Source of the DNA: Sinomonas sp. R1AF57
GTDB taxonomy: Bacteria; Actinomycetota; Actinomycetes; Actinomycetales; Micrococcaceae
Direction of reading: 5' to 3'
Length of the DNA: 64,000 nt
Assembly: GCF_002224485.1 (NCBI RefSeq)
Contig: NZ_CP022463.1
Span: 1,708,817-1,772,816, forward strand
In this document: positions 1 to 7,687 of the stretch, piece by piece
Layout of the letters: each line of letters opens with the position of its first letter
How positions within the stretch are numbered: the stretch's first letter is position 1
Position numbers and translations under genes: made by a program
The notes under the pieces: model-generated
What the model was told of the DNA's origin: nothing
The model's input: the letters and a program-made list of their open reading frames with translations, nothing else
The model's database searches: none

Positions 1-298
1 GGTCACCACCGGCCGGGTGGGCAGCCCCGCCGAGGCGGCCGCCGCCGTCGGGCTCGCCTCGCCGTACGTGACCGCGGACCCGGGACTGGACGCCGCTGGG
101 CTCGCCGCCCTCGGGTACGGGCTGCGCGGCCTCGACCCGGCGTCGAGCACGTTCTTCACGCTGCCGACCGCGGGAACCGGCCTCTCCGACGACGGCCAGT
201 CGATCGTGGTGCCCGACTACCCCGGCATCGCCGCGGTCGCGGAGGCGCTCGGGTCCGACACGCTCGCGCAGTACACCGTGGCCCACGGCCTCTCCTAG
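1..298 (+). CDS. LytR-CpsA-Psr (LCP) family protein, C-terminal fragment
   Basis: This is the 3' end of a gene that begins before the window; the reading frame is open from base 2 to the TAG at 296-298. The visible residues, including the segment TFFTLPTAGTG and the following DDGQSIVV, resemble the C-terminal end of the catalytic LCP domain, which transfers undecaprenyl-linked glycopolymers onto peptidoglycan outside the membrane. The catalytic arginines lie upstream and cannot be seen. A GTG at 17 is internal, not the start. The family call rests on a short stretch and is moderate; a second, complete LCP gene lies at 31063-32595. Confidence 0.6.
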   Translation, partial: VTTGRVGSPAEAAAAVGLASPYVTADPGLDAAGLAALGYGLRGLDPASSTFFTLPTAGTGLSDDGQSIVVPDYPGIAAVAEALGSDTLAQYTVAHGLS

Positions 299-320
299 GA
301 CCCGCCCGGCGCTTCGCGCC

Positions 321-332
321 TAGACTTGCGCC
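321..332 (+). promoter_or_regulatory. -10 element giving a leaderless uvrA-like mRNA
   Basis: TAGACT at 321-326 is followed by six bases and then the ATG at 333. No Shine-Dalgarno sequence fits in between, so transcription probably starts at the ATG. No good -35 box is visible. Confidence 0.5.
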
Positions 333-2681
333 ATGCCGCACGCTGCCGACAGCCACGACCTCATCCGCGTCCAGGGCGCCCGCGAGAACAACCTCAAGGA
401 CGTGACCCTCGAGCTGCCGAAGCGGCGGCTCACCGTGTTCACCGGCGTCTCGGGCTCGGGCAAGAGCTCCCTCGTGTTCGCCACGATCGCCGCCGAGTCA
501 CAGCGCATGATCAACGAGACGTACTCGACGTTCGTGCAGGGCTTCATGCCGACCATGGCCCGGCCCGACGTCGACGTGCTCGAGGGTCTCACGACGGCGA
601 TCATCGTCGACCAGGAGCGCATGGGTGCCAACATCCGCTCCACGGTCGGGACGGTGACGGACGCCAACGCGATGCTGCGGATGCTCTTCAGCCGGCTCGG
701 GCAGCCGCACATCGGCTCCCCGCAGGCCTACTCGTTCAACGTGCCCTCCGTCAGCGGAGCGGGCGCCATCAAGACGGCGTCGGGGAAGACGGAGAAGCGC
801 TCCTTCACCGTCACCGGCGGGATGTGCCCGAGGTGCGAGGGGACCGGCGCGGTGAGCGACTTCGACCTCACCGCGCTGTACGACGCGGAGAAGTCCCTGG
901 CCGGGGGCGCCATCACCGTCCCGGGGTACAGCATGGACGGCTGGTACGGGCGCATCTTCGCCGGGTCTGGGTTCTTCGACATGGACAAGCCCGTCAAGAA
1001 ATTCACCCAGCGGGAACTGCACGACCTGCTCCGCAGGGAGCCCACGAAGATCAAGGTCGAGGGCATCAACCTCACCTACGAGGGGCTCATCCCCAAGATC
1101 CAGAAGTCCATGCTCTCGAAGGACAAGGAGGCGATGCAGCCGCACATCCGCGCCTTCGTGGAGCGGGCCATCACCTTCCAGGCCTGCCCCGAGTGCGGGG
1201 GCACGAGGCTCGCCGAGCCGGCCCGGTCGTCGAAGATCCAGGGCCTGAGCATCGCCGACGTGTGCGCGATGCAGATCACCGACCTCGCCCGCTGGGTGAG
1301 GGAGCTCGACGAGCCGTCTGTCACCCCGCTCCTGAGGGGCCTGCAGCATCTCCTCGATTCGTTCACGGAGATCGGCCTCGGCTACCTCTCCCTGGACCGG
1401 CCGTCCGGGACGCTGTCCGGGGGAGAGGCGCAGCGCACGAAGATGATCCGGCACCTCGGCTCGTCGCTCACCGATGTCACGTATGTCTTCGACGAGCCGA
1501 CGATCGGCCTGCACCCCCACGACATCCAGCGCATGAACGGCCTCCTCCTGCAGCTGCGGGACAAGGGGAACACGGTGCTCGTGGTCGAGCACAAGCCGGA
1601 GGCCATCGCCATCGCAGACCACGTCGTCGACCTCGGCCCTGGGGCGGGCACCGGGGGCGGGATGATCACCTTCGAGGGGACGGTCGAGGAGCTGCGGGGG
1701 AGCGGGACGCTCACGGGGCGCCACCTCGACGACCGCGCGAGGCTCAAGGACTCGGTGCGCCCGGCGAAGGGATCGCTCGAGGTGCGGGGAGCATCGACGC
1801 ACAACCTCAAGGAGGTCGACGTCGACATCCCGCTGGGCGTGCTCACCGTCGTTACCGGCGTGGCCGGGTCCGGCAAGAGCTCGCTCATCCACGGCTCGGT
1901 AGCGCGGCGCGACGGCGTCGTGGCCATCGACCAGAGCGCCATCAAGGGCTCGCGTCGCAGCAACCCGGCCACCTACACCGGCCTGCTCGAGCCGATCCGC
2001 AAGGCGTTCGCGAAGGCCAACGGCGTCAAGCCCGCCCTGTTCAGTGCGAATTCCGAGGGCGCGTGCCCCGTGTGCAACGGCGCCGGCGTCATCTACACGG
2101 ACCTCGGCTTCATGGACACCGTCTCGACTCCGTGCGAGGAGTGCGAAGGCAAGCGGTTCCAGCCGGCCGTGCTGGAGTTCACGCTCAATGGGCGGGACAT
2201 CGCCGAGGTGCTCGCGATGTCCGTGGAGGACGCCGAGGGCTTCTTCTCCGCCGGCGACTCGGCGATCCCCGCCGCGCATAGGATCCTGGGCCGGATGGCC
2301 GACGTCGGGCTCGGGTACCTCTCGCTCGGCCAGCCCCTCACGACCCTGTCAGGCGGCGAGCGGCAGCGCCTCAAGCTCGCGACGCAGATGGGGGAGAAGG
2401 GCGGCATCTACGTCCTCGACGAGCCCACCACGGGCCTGCACCTGGCCGACGTCGAACAGCTCCTGGGGCTCCTGGACCGGCTCGTGGACTCTGGGAAGTC
2501 AGTGATCGTGATCGAGCACCACCAGGCCGTCATGGCCCACGCGGACTGGATCATCGACCTCGGGCCGGGCGCGGGGCACGACGGCGGGCGCGTCGTCTTC
2601 GAGGGCACGCCGGCCGAGCTCGTGGCCGGGCGGGGAACGCTGACCGGCGAGCACCTCGCGAAGTACGTCGGTGCGGTCTAG
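333..2681 (+). CDS. UvrA-like excinuclease ATPase paralogue
   Basis: Cytoplasmic ABC-type ATPase of 782 residues with two UvrA-type nucleotide-binding halves. The first has Walker A GVSGSGKSS near residue 38, signature LSGGEAQR and Walker B FDEPTIGL; the second has GVAGSGKSS, LSGGERQR and LDEPTTGL. Zinc-finger cysteines are present (CPRC, CPEC, CPVC...CEEC). Canonical UvrA is about 950 residues, so this is a compact paralogue. Such shorter UvrA-like proteins in actinobacteria have been linked to DNA-lesion or drug tolerance, but the role here is inferred. The ATG at 333 is favoured by the -10 hexamer placed six bases before it. It is followed after 30 bases by a lipoprotein gene on the same strand. 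Confidence 0.9.
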   Translation: MPHAADSHDLIRVQGARENNLKDVTLELPKRRLTVFTGVSGSGKSSLVFATIAAESQRMINETYSTFVQGFMPTMARPDVDVLEGLTTAIIVDQERMGANIRSTVGTVTDANAMLRMLFSRLGQPHIGSPQAYSFNVPSVSGAGAIKTASGKTEKRSFTVTGGMCPRCEGTGAVSDFDLTALYDAEKSLAGGAITVPGYSMDGWYGRIFAGSGFFDMDKPVKKFTQRELHDLLRREPTKIKVEGINLTYEGLIPKIQKSMLSKDKEAMQPHIRAFVERAITFQACPECGGTRLAEPARSSKIQGLSIADVCAMQITDLARWVRELDEPSVTPLLRGLQHLLDSFTEIGLGYLSLDRPSGTLSGGEAQRTKMIRHLGSSLTDVTYVFDEPTIGLHPHDIQRMNGLLLQLRDKGNTVLVVEHKPEAIAIADHVVDLGPGAGTGGGMITFEGTVEELRGSGTLTGRHLDDRARLKDSVRPAKGSLEVRGASTHNLKEVDVDIPLGVLTVVTGVAGSGKSSLIHGSVARRDGVVAIDQSAIKGSRRSNPATYTGLLEPIRKAFAKANGVKPALFSANSEGACPVCNGAGVIYTDLGFMDTVSTPCEECEGKRFQPAVLEFTLNGRDIAEVLAMSVEDAEGFFSAGDSAIPAAHRILGRMADVGLGYLSLGQPLTTLSGGERQRLKLATQMGEKGGIYVLDEPTTGLHLADVEQLLGLLDRLVDSGKSVIVIEHHQAVMAHADWIIDLGPGAGHDGGRVVFEGTPAELVAGRGTLTGEHLAKYVGAV

Positions 2682-2711
2682 GTCGGTGCCGACCCACACG
2701 GGCGGCTGCAG

Positions 2712-3446
2712 ATGATCCGCCGCCGTGCGGTGGTCTGCCTGGCGGCCTGCAGTGCGCTGCTGGCCGCCCTGGCCGCGTGCGACGTCGCGGACCGGCGGCC
2801 AGCAGCCCTCCGGTCCCGGCCGCGGGAGGTCAGTGGTCGGCTGGGGCCGGGGGAAGTCAACCTCGGTTCGCCGACCGGCCGGGAGACGGTCCTCTACGTG
2901 CCCAGCAGCGTGGCGCCGGACGCTCCAAGCCCGCTCATCGTCTCCCTCCACGGAGCCGGCAGCGATGCGCGCGACGGGGGCCTGTTCACGCAGCCGCTGG
3001 CAGATCAGCTGGGGGCGCTCATCCTTGCCCCGTCATCGCAGGGCAGGGTCTGGGACCGGAACTTCGGGACGGATCTCGCACTCATCGACGCCTCTCTCGC
3101 GGAGGCCTTCCGCCGAGCCCGCGTGGATCCCGCCCGCATCGCCATCGCAGGCTTCTCCGCGGGCGCCTCGTACGCCCTGGCCCTCGGCCTCGCCAACGGA
3201 GGCCTCTTCAGCAGGGTCATGGCCTTCTCGCCGGGGTCCGTGCCGGACGGAGGGCGGCAGGGGAAGCCGCGCGTGTTCATCACGCACGGGGTCGACGACG
3301 AACTCCTTCCCATCGACCGCGCCAGCCGACGGATCGTGCCCGCCCTGCGCAGCGAGGGGTACGACGTCGCCTATGACGAGTTCGACGGCGGCCATACTGT
3401 CCCGCCGGTGGAGTTGGCGCGGGCCGCTGACTGGTTGGGATGGTGA
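2712..3446 (+). CDS. lipoprotein alpha/beta hydrolase (esterase/depolymerase-like)
   Basis: Protein of 244 residues with a signal peptide ending in lipobox LAAC (Cys23), so it is probably exported and lipid-anchored on the outer face of the membrane. The rest is a small alpha/beta hydrolase of the phospholipase/carboxylesterase or PHB-depolymerase-like type: oxyanion region SLHGAG near residues 78-83, nucleophile elbow GFSAG (Ser149), acid candidate Asp195/196 in HGVDD and His228 in GGHT. The substrate cannot be told from sequence. It starts 30 bases after the uvrA-like gene and may be read through from it. Confidence 0.8.
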   Translation: MIRRRAVVCLAACSALLAALAACDVADRRPAALRSRPREVSGRLGPGEVNLGSPTGRETVLYVPSSVAPDAPSPLIVSLHGAGSDARDGGLFTQPLADQLGALILAPSSQGRVWDRNFGTDLALIDASLAEAFRRARVDPARIAIAGFSAGASYALALGLANGGLFSRVMAFSPGSVPDGGRQGKPRVFITHGVDDELLPIDRASRRIVPALRSEGYDVAYDEFDGGHTVPPVELARAADWLGW

Positions 3447-3574
3447 CGTGCCAACGCCGAGCGTCGCCACGTCGCGACACCGCGTCGGCAGGGCGTAAAG
3501 GGCGATTCCCAAACTGGCAGCGAGACGTGTTGAAGGGGGACGAGTTAGGGCGTGGCGGTGGGGGCTGTTGATGG

Positions 3575-3586
3575 CAGTATCGGGCC
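3575..3586 (+). promoter_or_regulatory. -10-like hexamer before the orphan gene at 3587
   Basis: CAGTAT at 3575-3580 followed by six bases and ATG at 3587; no Shine-Dalgarno is present. This fits the leaderless pattern seen elsewhere in the window. Confidence 0.35.
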
Positions 3587-4189
3587 ATGACGTTCTTCGA
3601 GGGTCTGCCGGCTTCACCTGAACCTCGTCCTCGCCCGGCTCCGGCGCGGCCTGTGTGGGCGGGTCCTCCGGCCAATGAACTGCCGGTCGTTATCCATGTG
3701 GGGCAGTTCCTGCATCGCGGGCCGTCATTGGTGATGGGCGTCCGATCACTGGAGGTCTATTCCACTGGGTGCTGCATCGAGATTGCCTGGGTCCTTCGGC
3801 GGGATGGCATGTCCGAGCATGAGTGGGGCGAACTCGGCTCAAGGGGATTCCGGATGCCGATGGGCGGCCGCTGGTCCTCCGAGTCGGGTCTGCTCTTCGG
3901 GATCGAGTATGCCGATGGCCGCAAGGCGGTGATCGGCCATCCTCGCCCGGCCATGGTCGGAACCGAGCCTGCGGTCGCTGAACCGGTGCTGCTGCAGGCA
4001 GGCGGTGGAGGCGGAATGGGAACCGGCGACGAGTGGGTCAGCTCTTCGAGGCTGTGGCTGTGGCCGCTGCCCGAGCATGGCGATCTCCGTCTCGTGGCGA
4101 GGTGGAACGACGCGGGCATGCCCGAGACGTCGATTGTTCTGGACGGGAACAGGATCGTGGCTGCCCTGGACGGTGTTCAGCCGTTCTGA
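3587..4189 (+). CDS. hypothetical protein next to the recombinase trio
   Basis: Protein of 200 residues, not recognised. It begins with a Pro/Arg-rich tail (about residues 8-30), followed by a beta-strand-rich soluble domain with several Trp and Gly-rich turns (residues 33-200); there is no signal peptide or membrane segment. Its 3' end overlaps the last codons of the convergent zinc-ribbon recombinase-like gene by 13 bases (4177-4189). Third-position GC looks lower than in the flanking housekeeping genes, which hints at acquisition together with the recombinases. The ATG is supported by a -10-like hexamer exactly six bases upstream. It may be element cargo or an unrelated neighbour. Confidence 0.6.
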   Translation: MTFFEGLPASPEPRPRPAPARPVWAGPPANELPVVIHVGQFLHRGPSLVMGVRSLEVYSTGCCIEIAWVLRRDGMSEHEWGELGSRGFRMPMGGRWSSESGLLFGIEYADGRKAVIGHPRPAMVGTEPAVAEPVLLQAGGGGGMGTGDEWVSSSRLWLWPLPEHGDLRLVARWNDAGMPETSIVLDGNRIVAALDGVQPF

Positions 4190-5655
4190 GGTGTGGCGCG
4201 CTTGCCTCGTCTCGTCGCGACGTACTGGCTGTAGGCAGCGGCAGAGTCGGTGGCGTGGCGTTCGATGGTGGCAGGTGAGTAGCCGAGCGTTTCGGCGATG
4301 ATGGCCACGGGTGCGAGCCTGGTCAGCTCGTGGAGCGTGCCGAGTCGGGCGGCACGGGCCCTGAAGACAGCTCGGAGGCGCTGCCGCAGGTGCGCGGAGC
4401 TGATGTGCCGTCCGGGGGAGAGGCCGCGGAAGACCCAGTTGCTGTTCGGGTGTGCAGCGGTGAGGCCGTGCCCCGGGGCTGAGGCGAGCTCGCGCCAGGG
4501 CGCGTCGAGCGGGGCCGGGAGGGCGATCTCGATGCCGCCGAGGCGGACGTTGACGAGCTCGTCGGTGACGGCGACGTCGTCCCAGGTGAGGGCGGCGACG
4601 TGTTCGATCTGCTGGCCGAAGACGATGACGAGGATGGCGACGGCGCGGTCCCGTGGGGGCAGCAGGTCGCTGTGGAGGACCTGCTGGACGGCTTCCTCCT
4701 GCTGGGCGGCGCTGAGCCTGGGGCTGGTTCCCCTCTTGTGCGGGACCATCCTCAGCCCGGCCGGGGCTGTGTGGGTCTTGATGGCCCAGTTGAGGAATCG
4801 GTCGGCGATCTCCCGAGTGGTGGGGCCTTCTGCCTGCCATGCATCCAGGTGGGCCTGCTGGAGTTCGGCGAGACGGGTTCCCCTGTGGGTGAGCCAGTTC
4901 AGGAAGTCGATGGCTACGGTGACGCTCTGCTTGCTGCGCAGGAAAGTGCCGTGGCCGACTCCGTCCGCGTGGTTCATGCGGCGTTGGTGGTGCCAGCGGA
5001 TGTAGCGGCGGACGAGCTCGCGGTTCTCCGGGTCGCCGACCCGTTCGAGGGCTTCCTTCGCCCAGTCGTCGTAGCGGGCGCGGAGTTCGTCGCGGCGTGG
5101 GAGGACGCCGTGTTCGACGAGCAGGCCCCGGACGTATTCCCTGGTGCGCGAGTCCGGCAGACCGTCGAAGGCCTCATGGGTGACCGAAGGGGCGACGGCG
5201 AGGCGGCGGAGGAACGCGCTGACGTGCTCCTGCCGGATCCAGGTCAGGCCGCTGTTGGCACGCTTCATCGACTTCAGCGCTGTCGCGAGCGGGACGAGCT
5301 CCGGGGCGACGGTCCCGCGTGTCGGGCGGGCGAGGAGGCCGTCGACCGTGTCGGCAAGGGTGCAGCTCCAGCAGCGGCCGCCGCTGTGGAGCTCGTCCTC
5401 GGCCCCGCAGGAGGTGCAGTCGACGTTGAGGCGGACCCCGGAGCAGGGCCGGCAGGCGGGTGCGCCGTCGACCAGTCCGGGCAGGATGCCTTCGTGGCCG
5501 CAGTCACAGGTTCCCCGGGTGCGCTTGGCCTGCTGGTAGCAGTAGCCGCAGACCCCTCCGTCGGGCCAGTTCGCGACGGTCTGGTGGTGCTGGCCGCAGC
5601 GGGAGCAGGGGACGGGCCAGCGGGTCGGGTCCTCGGCCTTGCGGGGCCTAGGCAT
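4177..5655 (-). CDS. zinc-ribbon protein with degenerate tyrosine-recombinase domain
   Basis: Protein of 492 residues. The first ~100 residues carry six cysteine pairs (C17/C20, C36/C39, C50/C52, C68/C71, C80/C83, C95/C98), indicating several zinc ribbons. A helical SAM-like segment follows (about residues 190-310), then a C-terminal region that aligns by eye with tyrosine recombinases (residues 320-480). The catalytic set is eroded: the first Arg is replaced by Gln in FGQQIEH (348/349), the HxLRH box reads HELTR (442-446), and the GHS histidine is Tyr459. It is therefore probably a catalytically dead DNA-binding partner. Its start overlaps the HTH gene by 8 bases, making it the third gene of the operon. 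The structural reading is inference. Confidence 0.75.
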   Translation of the reverse strand: MPRPRKAEDPTRWPVPCSRCGQHHQTVANWPDGGVCGYCYQQAKRTRGTCDCGHEGILPGLVDGAPACRPCSGVRLNVDCTSCGAEDELHSGGRCWSCTLADTVDGLLARPTRGTVAPELVPLATALKSMKRANSGLTWIRQEHVSAFLRRLAVAPSVTHEAFDGLPDSRTREYVRGLLVEHGVLPRRDELRARYDDWAKEALERVGDPENRELVRRYIRWHHQRRMNHADGVGHGTFLRSKQSVTVAIDFLNWLTHRGTRLAELQQAHLDAWQAEGPTTREIADRFLNWAIKTHTAPAGLRMVPHKRGTSPRLSAAQQEEAVQQVLHSDLLPPRDRAVAILVIVFGQQIEHVAALTWDDVAVTDELVNVRLGGIEIALPAPLDAPWRELASAPGHGLTAAHPNSNWVFRGLSPGRHISSAHLRQRLRAVFRARAARLGTLHELTRLAPVAIIAETLGYSPATIERHATDSAAAYSQYVATRRGKRATPQNG

Positions 5656-6001
5656 CGTCCTCGGGTGGGATCAGGCGGATCCTGCGGGCGATGGGATCGC
5701 CGGGCTTGACCCCGATGTCCTCGGGCCTGCGCGGGGCGTTCGCCGTGGCGGCCGCGCGCATCTGGACGTAGGGCTCGAACAGGTCGTTGGGGGTGCACTC
5801 GAGGATGTCGCAGAGGGCGGCGAAGGTGTGCGCGGGGATCCGCTCGGGGGTTCCGGTGACGAGCCGGTGGACCTGGGCGTTGGAGAGGTTGATCCCCCGG
5901 GCCCTGAGCAGGGGGAGGAGCTCGGTGGTCTTCCAGAGGTTCCGCTGGGCCATGAGCTTTCGGAGGTTCCAGTGGTAGCCGATGCGGCGCTGTTCGCTCA
6001 T
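5648..6001 (-). CDS. small XRE/Cro-type helix-turn-helix protein
   Basis: Protein of 117 residues whose first ~75 residues look like a Cro/C1-type DNA-binding domain (NLRKLMAQRN, then NLSNAQVHRLVTG as recognition region, then ALCDILECTPNDLF). A basic, flexible tail of about 40 residues follows. The ATG at 6001 lies two bases after the stop of the recombinase gene and its own end overlaps the next start by 8 bases, so the three genes are translationally coupled. It may act as repressor of the operon (an inverted repeat lies in the promoter at 7151-7167) or as a directionality factor. Neither role is demonstrated by the sequence. Confidence 0.8.
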   Translation of the reverse strand: MSEQRRIGYHWNLRKLMAQRNLWKTTELLPLLRARGINLSNAQVHRLVTGTPERIPAHTFAALCDILECTPNDLFEPYVQMRAAATANAPRRPEDIGVKPGDPIARRIRLIPPEDDA

Positions 6002-6003
6002 GC

Positions 6004-7128
6004 TCAGTTCCTGCCTTCGTTCTCCGGGCTGCCGATCCTGGCCGCGATCATGCGCTGGATGGTCCTGTGCTTGAAGTCGGACGAGACGGAAGTGTAGAGC
6101 GCAGTGGTCGAGGAGTAGCTGTGGCCGACCTGCTGCTGGACGAACAGCGGGTCGTATCCGGCCTCGATCAGGTGCGTGACGTACGAGTGGCGCAGCGCGT
6201 GCAGGGACAGCTCCTCGGGCAGGCCGGCCAGCTTCCGGACGGACTGGAAGGACCGGTCGAAGTTCCGTACCGCTGCAGAGGCCGAGCGCTCCGACGGCCA
6301 CAGGCTCTGGGAGCGGTCTGCGGTGGCAAACCTGCCTCGGCCCGCGGGGGAGAGCCAGAACCGGAGCAGGTCGACGACCCACTCGAACTCCGGGACGGTC
6401 AGCACGGTGCGGCGCCGCGGCCCGGAGCCCTTGGTTCCCTTGGCCCAGCGGACCTGGAGCGAGCCGAAGGCCCCGAACGCAGGGACATGGGGATTCGGGC
6501 CGAAGTCGACGTCCTCGAGCATCGCCAGCTCGCGGCGGCGCAGCCCGTAGGCGTAGGCGACCTTGAACGCGACCGAGTCCCGCATCGCCGGCAGCCAGCG
6601 CTTGGAGCCCTTGGCGAACTCGGTGTCCACGACGTCGTCGGCGGCATCGAAGAACGCCTGGAGCTCCGTCTTCGTGAACGCCCGCCGGCGCGGCGGCACG
6701 GCGTCGTCGGTGGTGTGCCTGGGTGAGTTCCACTCGAAGACGACCTGTGTCGGCACGTCCGCGAAGACCCGCTCGCACAGGGCTGCCCAGCCGTAGCGGG
6801 AGTCGGTCAGGTACGCGCAGAACGCCCGGATCGCACCCGCGTAGGAGCGCAGCGTCGACAGGCTCAGCGGCCCCGCGCCACCGCGCTGGTCGGACAGGAA
6901 ATCGTCCACGTGATGGGCCGACCAGCGCCACGGGTACTCATTGGCATGGTCCCTGAAGCGCTCCACGGTCCGGCACGAGGACCTGATGAACGCCGTCGTC
7001 AGCCCGCGCGCGAGCATCTGCGCACGCCACCGGTCCAGCATCGCCTCGAACACCCGGTCCTCGGCACGCAGCAGCCCGACGTCCTGGTCCGTCAGGAAGT
7101 CTGGAATCCGTCCCGGCAGCAGCTCCAC
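6004..7128 (-). CDS. tyrosine-type site-specific recombinase/integrase
   Basis: Protein of 374 residues with an N-terminal SAM-like core-binding domain (about residues 20-120) and a complete catalytic domain: Arg197 in YGLRRRE, Lys230/Lys233 in the beta-hairpin, His310 and Arg313 in HALRHSY, His336 in VGHS, and nucleophile Tyr345. It should cut and rejoin DNA through a 3'-phosphotyrosine intermediate. GTG at 7128 is chosen because a -10 hexamer TACAGT lies seven bases upstream; a longer frame reaching 7299 would run through this promoter. It is the first gene of the recombinase-HTH-zinc-ribbon operon. Target site and element ends are unknown. Confidence 0.85.
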   Translation of the reverse strand: MELLPGRIPDFLTDQDVGLLRAEDRVFEAMLDRWRAQMLARGLTTAFIRSSCRTVERFRDHANEYPWRWSAHHVDDFLSDQRGGAGPLSLSTLRSYAGAIRAFCAYLTDSRYGWAALCERVFADVPTQVVFEWNSPRHTTDDAVPPRRRAFTKTELQAFFDAADDVVDTEFAKGSKRWLPAMRDSVAFKVAYAYGLRRRELAMLEDVDFGPNPHVPAFGAFGSLQVRWAKGTKGSGPRRRTVLTVPEFEWVVDLLRFWLSPAGRGRFATADRSQSLWPSERSASAAVRNFDRSFQSVRKLAGLPEELSLHALRHSYVTHLIEAGYDPLFVQQQVGHSYSSTTALYTSVSSDFKHRTIQRMIAARIGSPENEGRN

Positions 7129-7141
7129 AGCCTGAACTGTA
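7129..7141 (-). promoter_or_regulatory. -10 element of the recombinase trio
   Basis: On the minus strand TACAGT (7141-7136) is followed by seven bases and the GTG at 7128, giving a probable leaderless transcript of the three-gene operon. Confidence 0.45.
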
Positions 7142-7150
7142 CGCGAAAAT

Positions 7151-7167
7151 CTCTCATCTAATGCGAG
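7151..7167. promoter_or_regulatory. inverted repeat, candidate operator or recombinase site
   Basis: CTCTCAT-CTA-ATGCGAG is an imperfect (6 of 7) inverted repeat with a three-base spacer. It sits over the expected -35 region of the recombinase promoter. It could be bound by the HTH protein of the same operon for autoregulation. Confidence 0.3.
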
Positions 7168-7319
7168 AAACCATTGCTGACCTGCGCCGACACAGCAGGC
7201 CGGCACCGACCCGGCCAGCTGCGGCACAAGGACGAACCACCGTCTGACCTGCGACAACGCCCCATGGCACGGTGGGACGAGTCCTCGCACCTGTTTCAAC
7301 TCGTCCTACTCAAAGGGCC

Positions 7320-7332
7320 GATAATCCACATT
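7320..7332 (+). promoter_or_regulatory. -10 element divergent from the recombinase trio
   Basis: GATAAT at 7320-7325 is followed by seven bases and the ATG at 7333. It is a close match to TATAAT and points away from the recombinase operon. Confidence 0.4.
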
Positions 7333-7605
7333 ATGTCAAGTAACGCGGACGGCGCCCCTCCTCCGGCACGGTGCCCTTCCTGCGCGCTGATCGCGCCGGC
7401 ACGCCACCGCTGCTCTGCGCACCTGGCCCTCGCCCGCCAGCTTCGGCGCAACGCCGAAAACGGCGAGAGGTACCTCTACCCCTTTTTGGCCCTCTGGGAT
7501 GCAGCGGCCGAGCGGCGCGCAGGTCAGTTATGTCAACTTGGGCCCTCCGCGCGCGATGTGAGAACTCACATGATCTCCCACTCGGGGCACCGTCCCCCCG
7601 CATAG
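7333..7605 (+). CDS. small Cys/His-containing hypothetical protein
   Basis: Predicted protein of 90 residues, not recognised. It has one possible zinc-binding cluster, C14-x2-C17-x9-C27-x2-H30, then a short helical stretch. Support comes from a good -10 hexamer placed exactly as in leaderless genes. Against it, the C-terminal third is low in structure and spans a 16-bp palindrome at 7556-7571. If it is not a gene, bases 7129-7687 are a 559-bp non-coding interval holding divergent promoters and operators. Confidence 0.35.
   Translation: MSSNADGAPPPARCPSCALIAPARHRCSAHLALARQLRRNAENGERYLYPFLALWDAAAERRAGQLCQLGPSARDVRTHMISHSGHRPPA
7556..7571. promoter_or_regulatory. palindrome ATGTGAG-AA-CTCACAT, candidate operator
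   Basis: Perfect 7-bp arms around a two-base spacer, about 115 bases upstream of the Pyr4-like gene. The shape fits a dimeric repressor site (GntR or TetR type); the spacer is shorter than in a CRP site (TGTGA-N6-TCACA). Confidence 0.35.
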
Positions 7606-7687
7606 GCGGCGCCGGGCCTTGCACCGCCGTCGCGCGCTGCCCTGCGCGCGGCTTGTGCTCGGAGCCGCCTGGGCCCACCCTCTGACC

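Noticed and set aside
498-2279. Long open frame antisense to the uvrA-like gene, and many similar long antisense frames
   Set aside because: High GC gives long open frames opposite real genes. Their products are Arg/Pro/Ala-rich with no recognisable domains, and the sense genes explain the sequence.
3537-7306. GGACGAGT copies at 3538-3545, 7275-7282 and inverted at 7299-7306 as ends of the recombinase element
   Set aside because: The 8-mer also occurs inside the M13 peptidase gene at 30255-30262, so it is not specific. The similarity does not extend beyond nine bases.
7331-7536. TTATGTCAA direct repeats (7331-7339 and 7528-7536) as attachment-site duplication
   Set aside because: Only nine bases long, close together and on the same side of the recombinase genes; they do not flank the module.
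7174-7605. Longer 143-residue version of the small Cys protein starting at 7174
   Set aside because: The extension would run through the divergent promoter region. The ATG at 7333 is correctly spaced from GATAAT.
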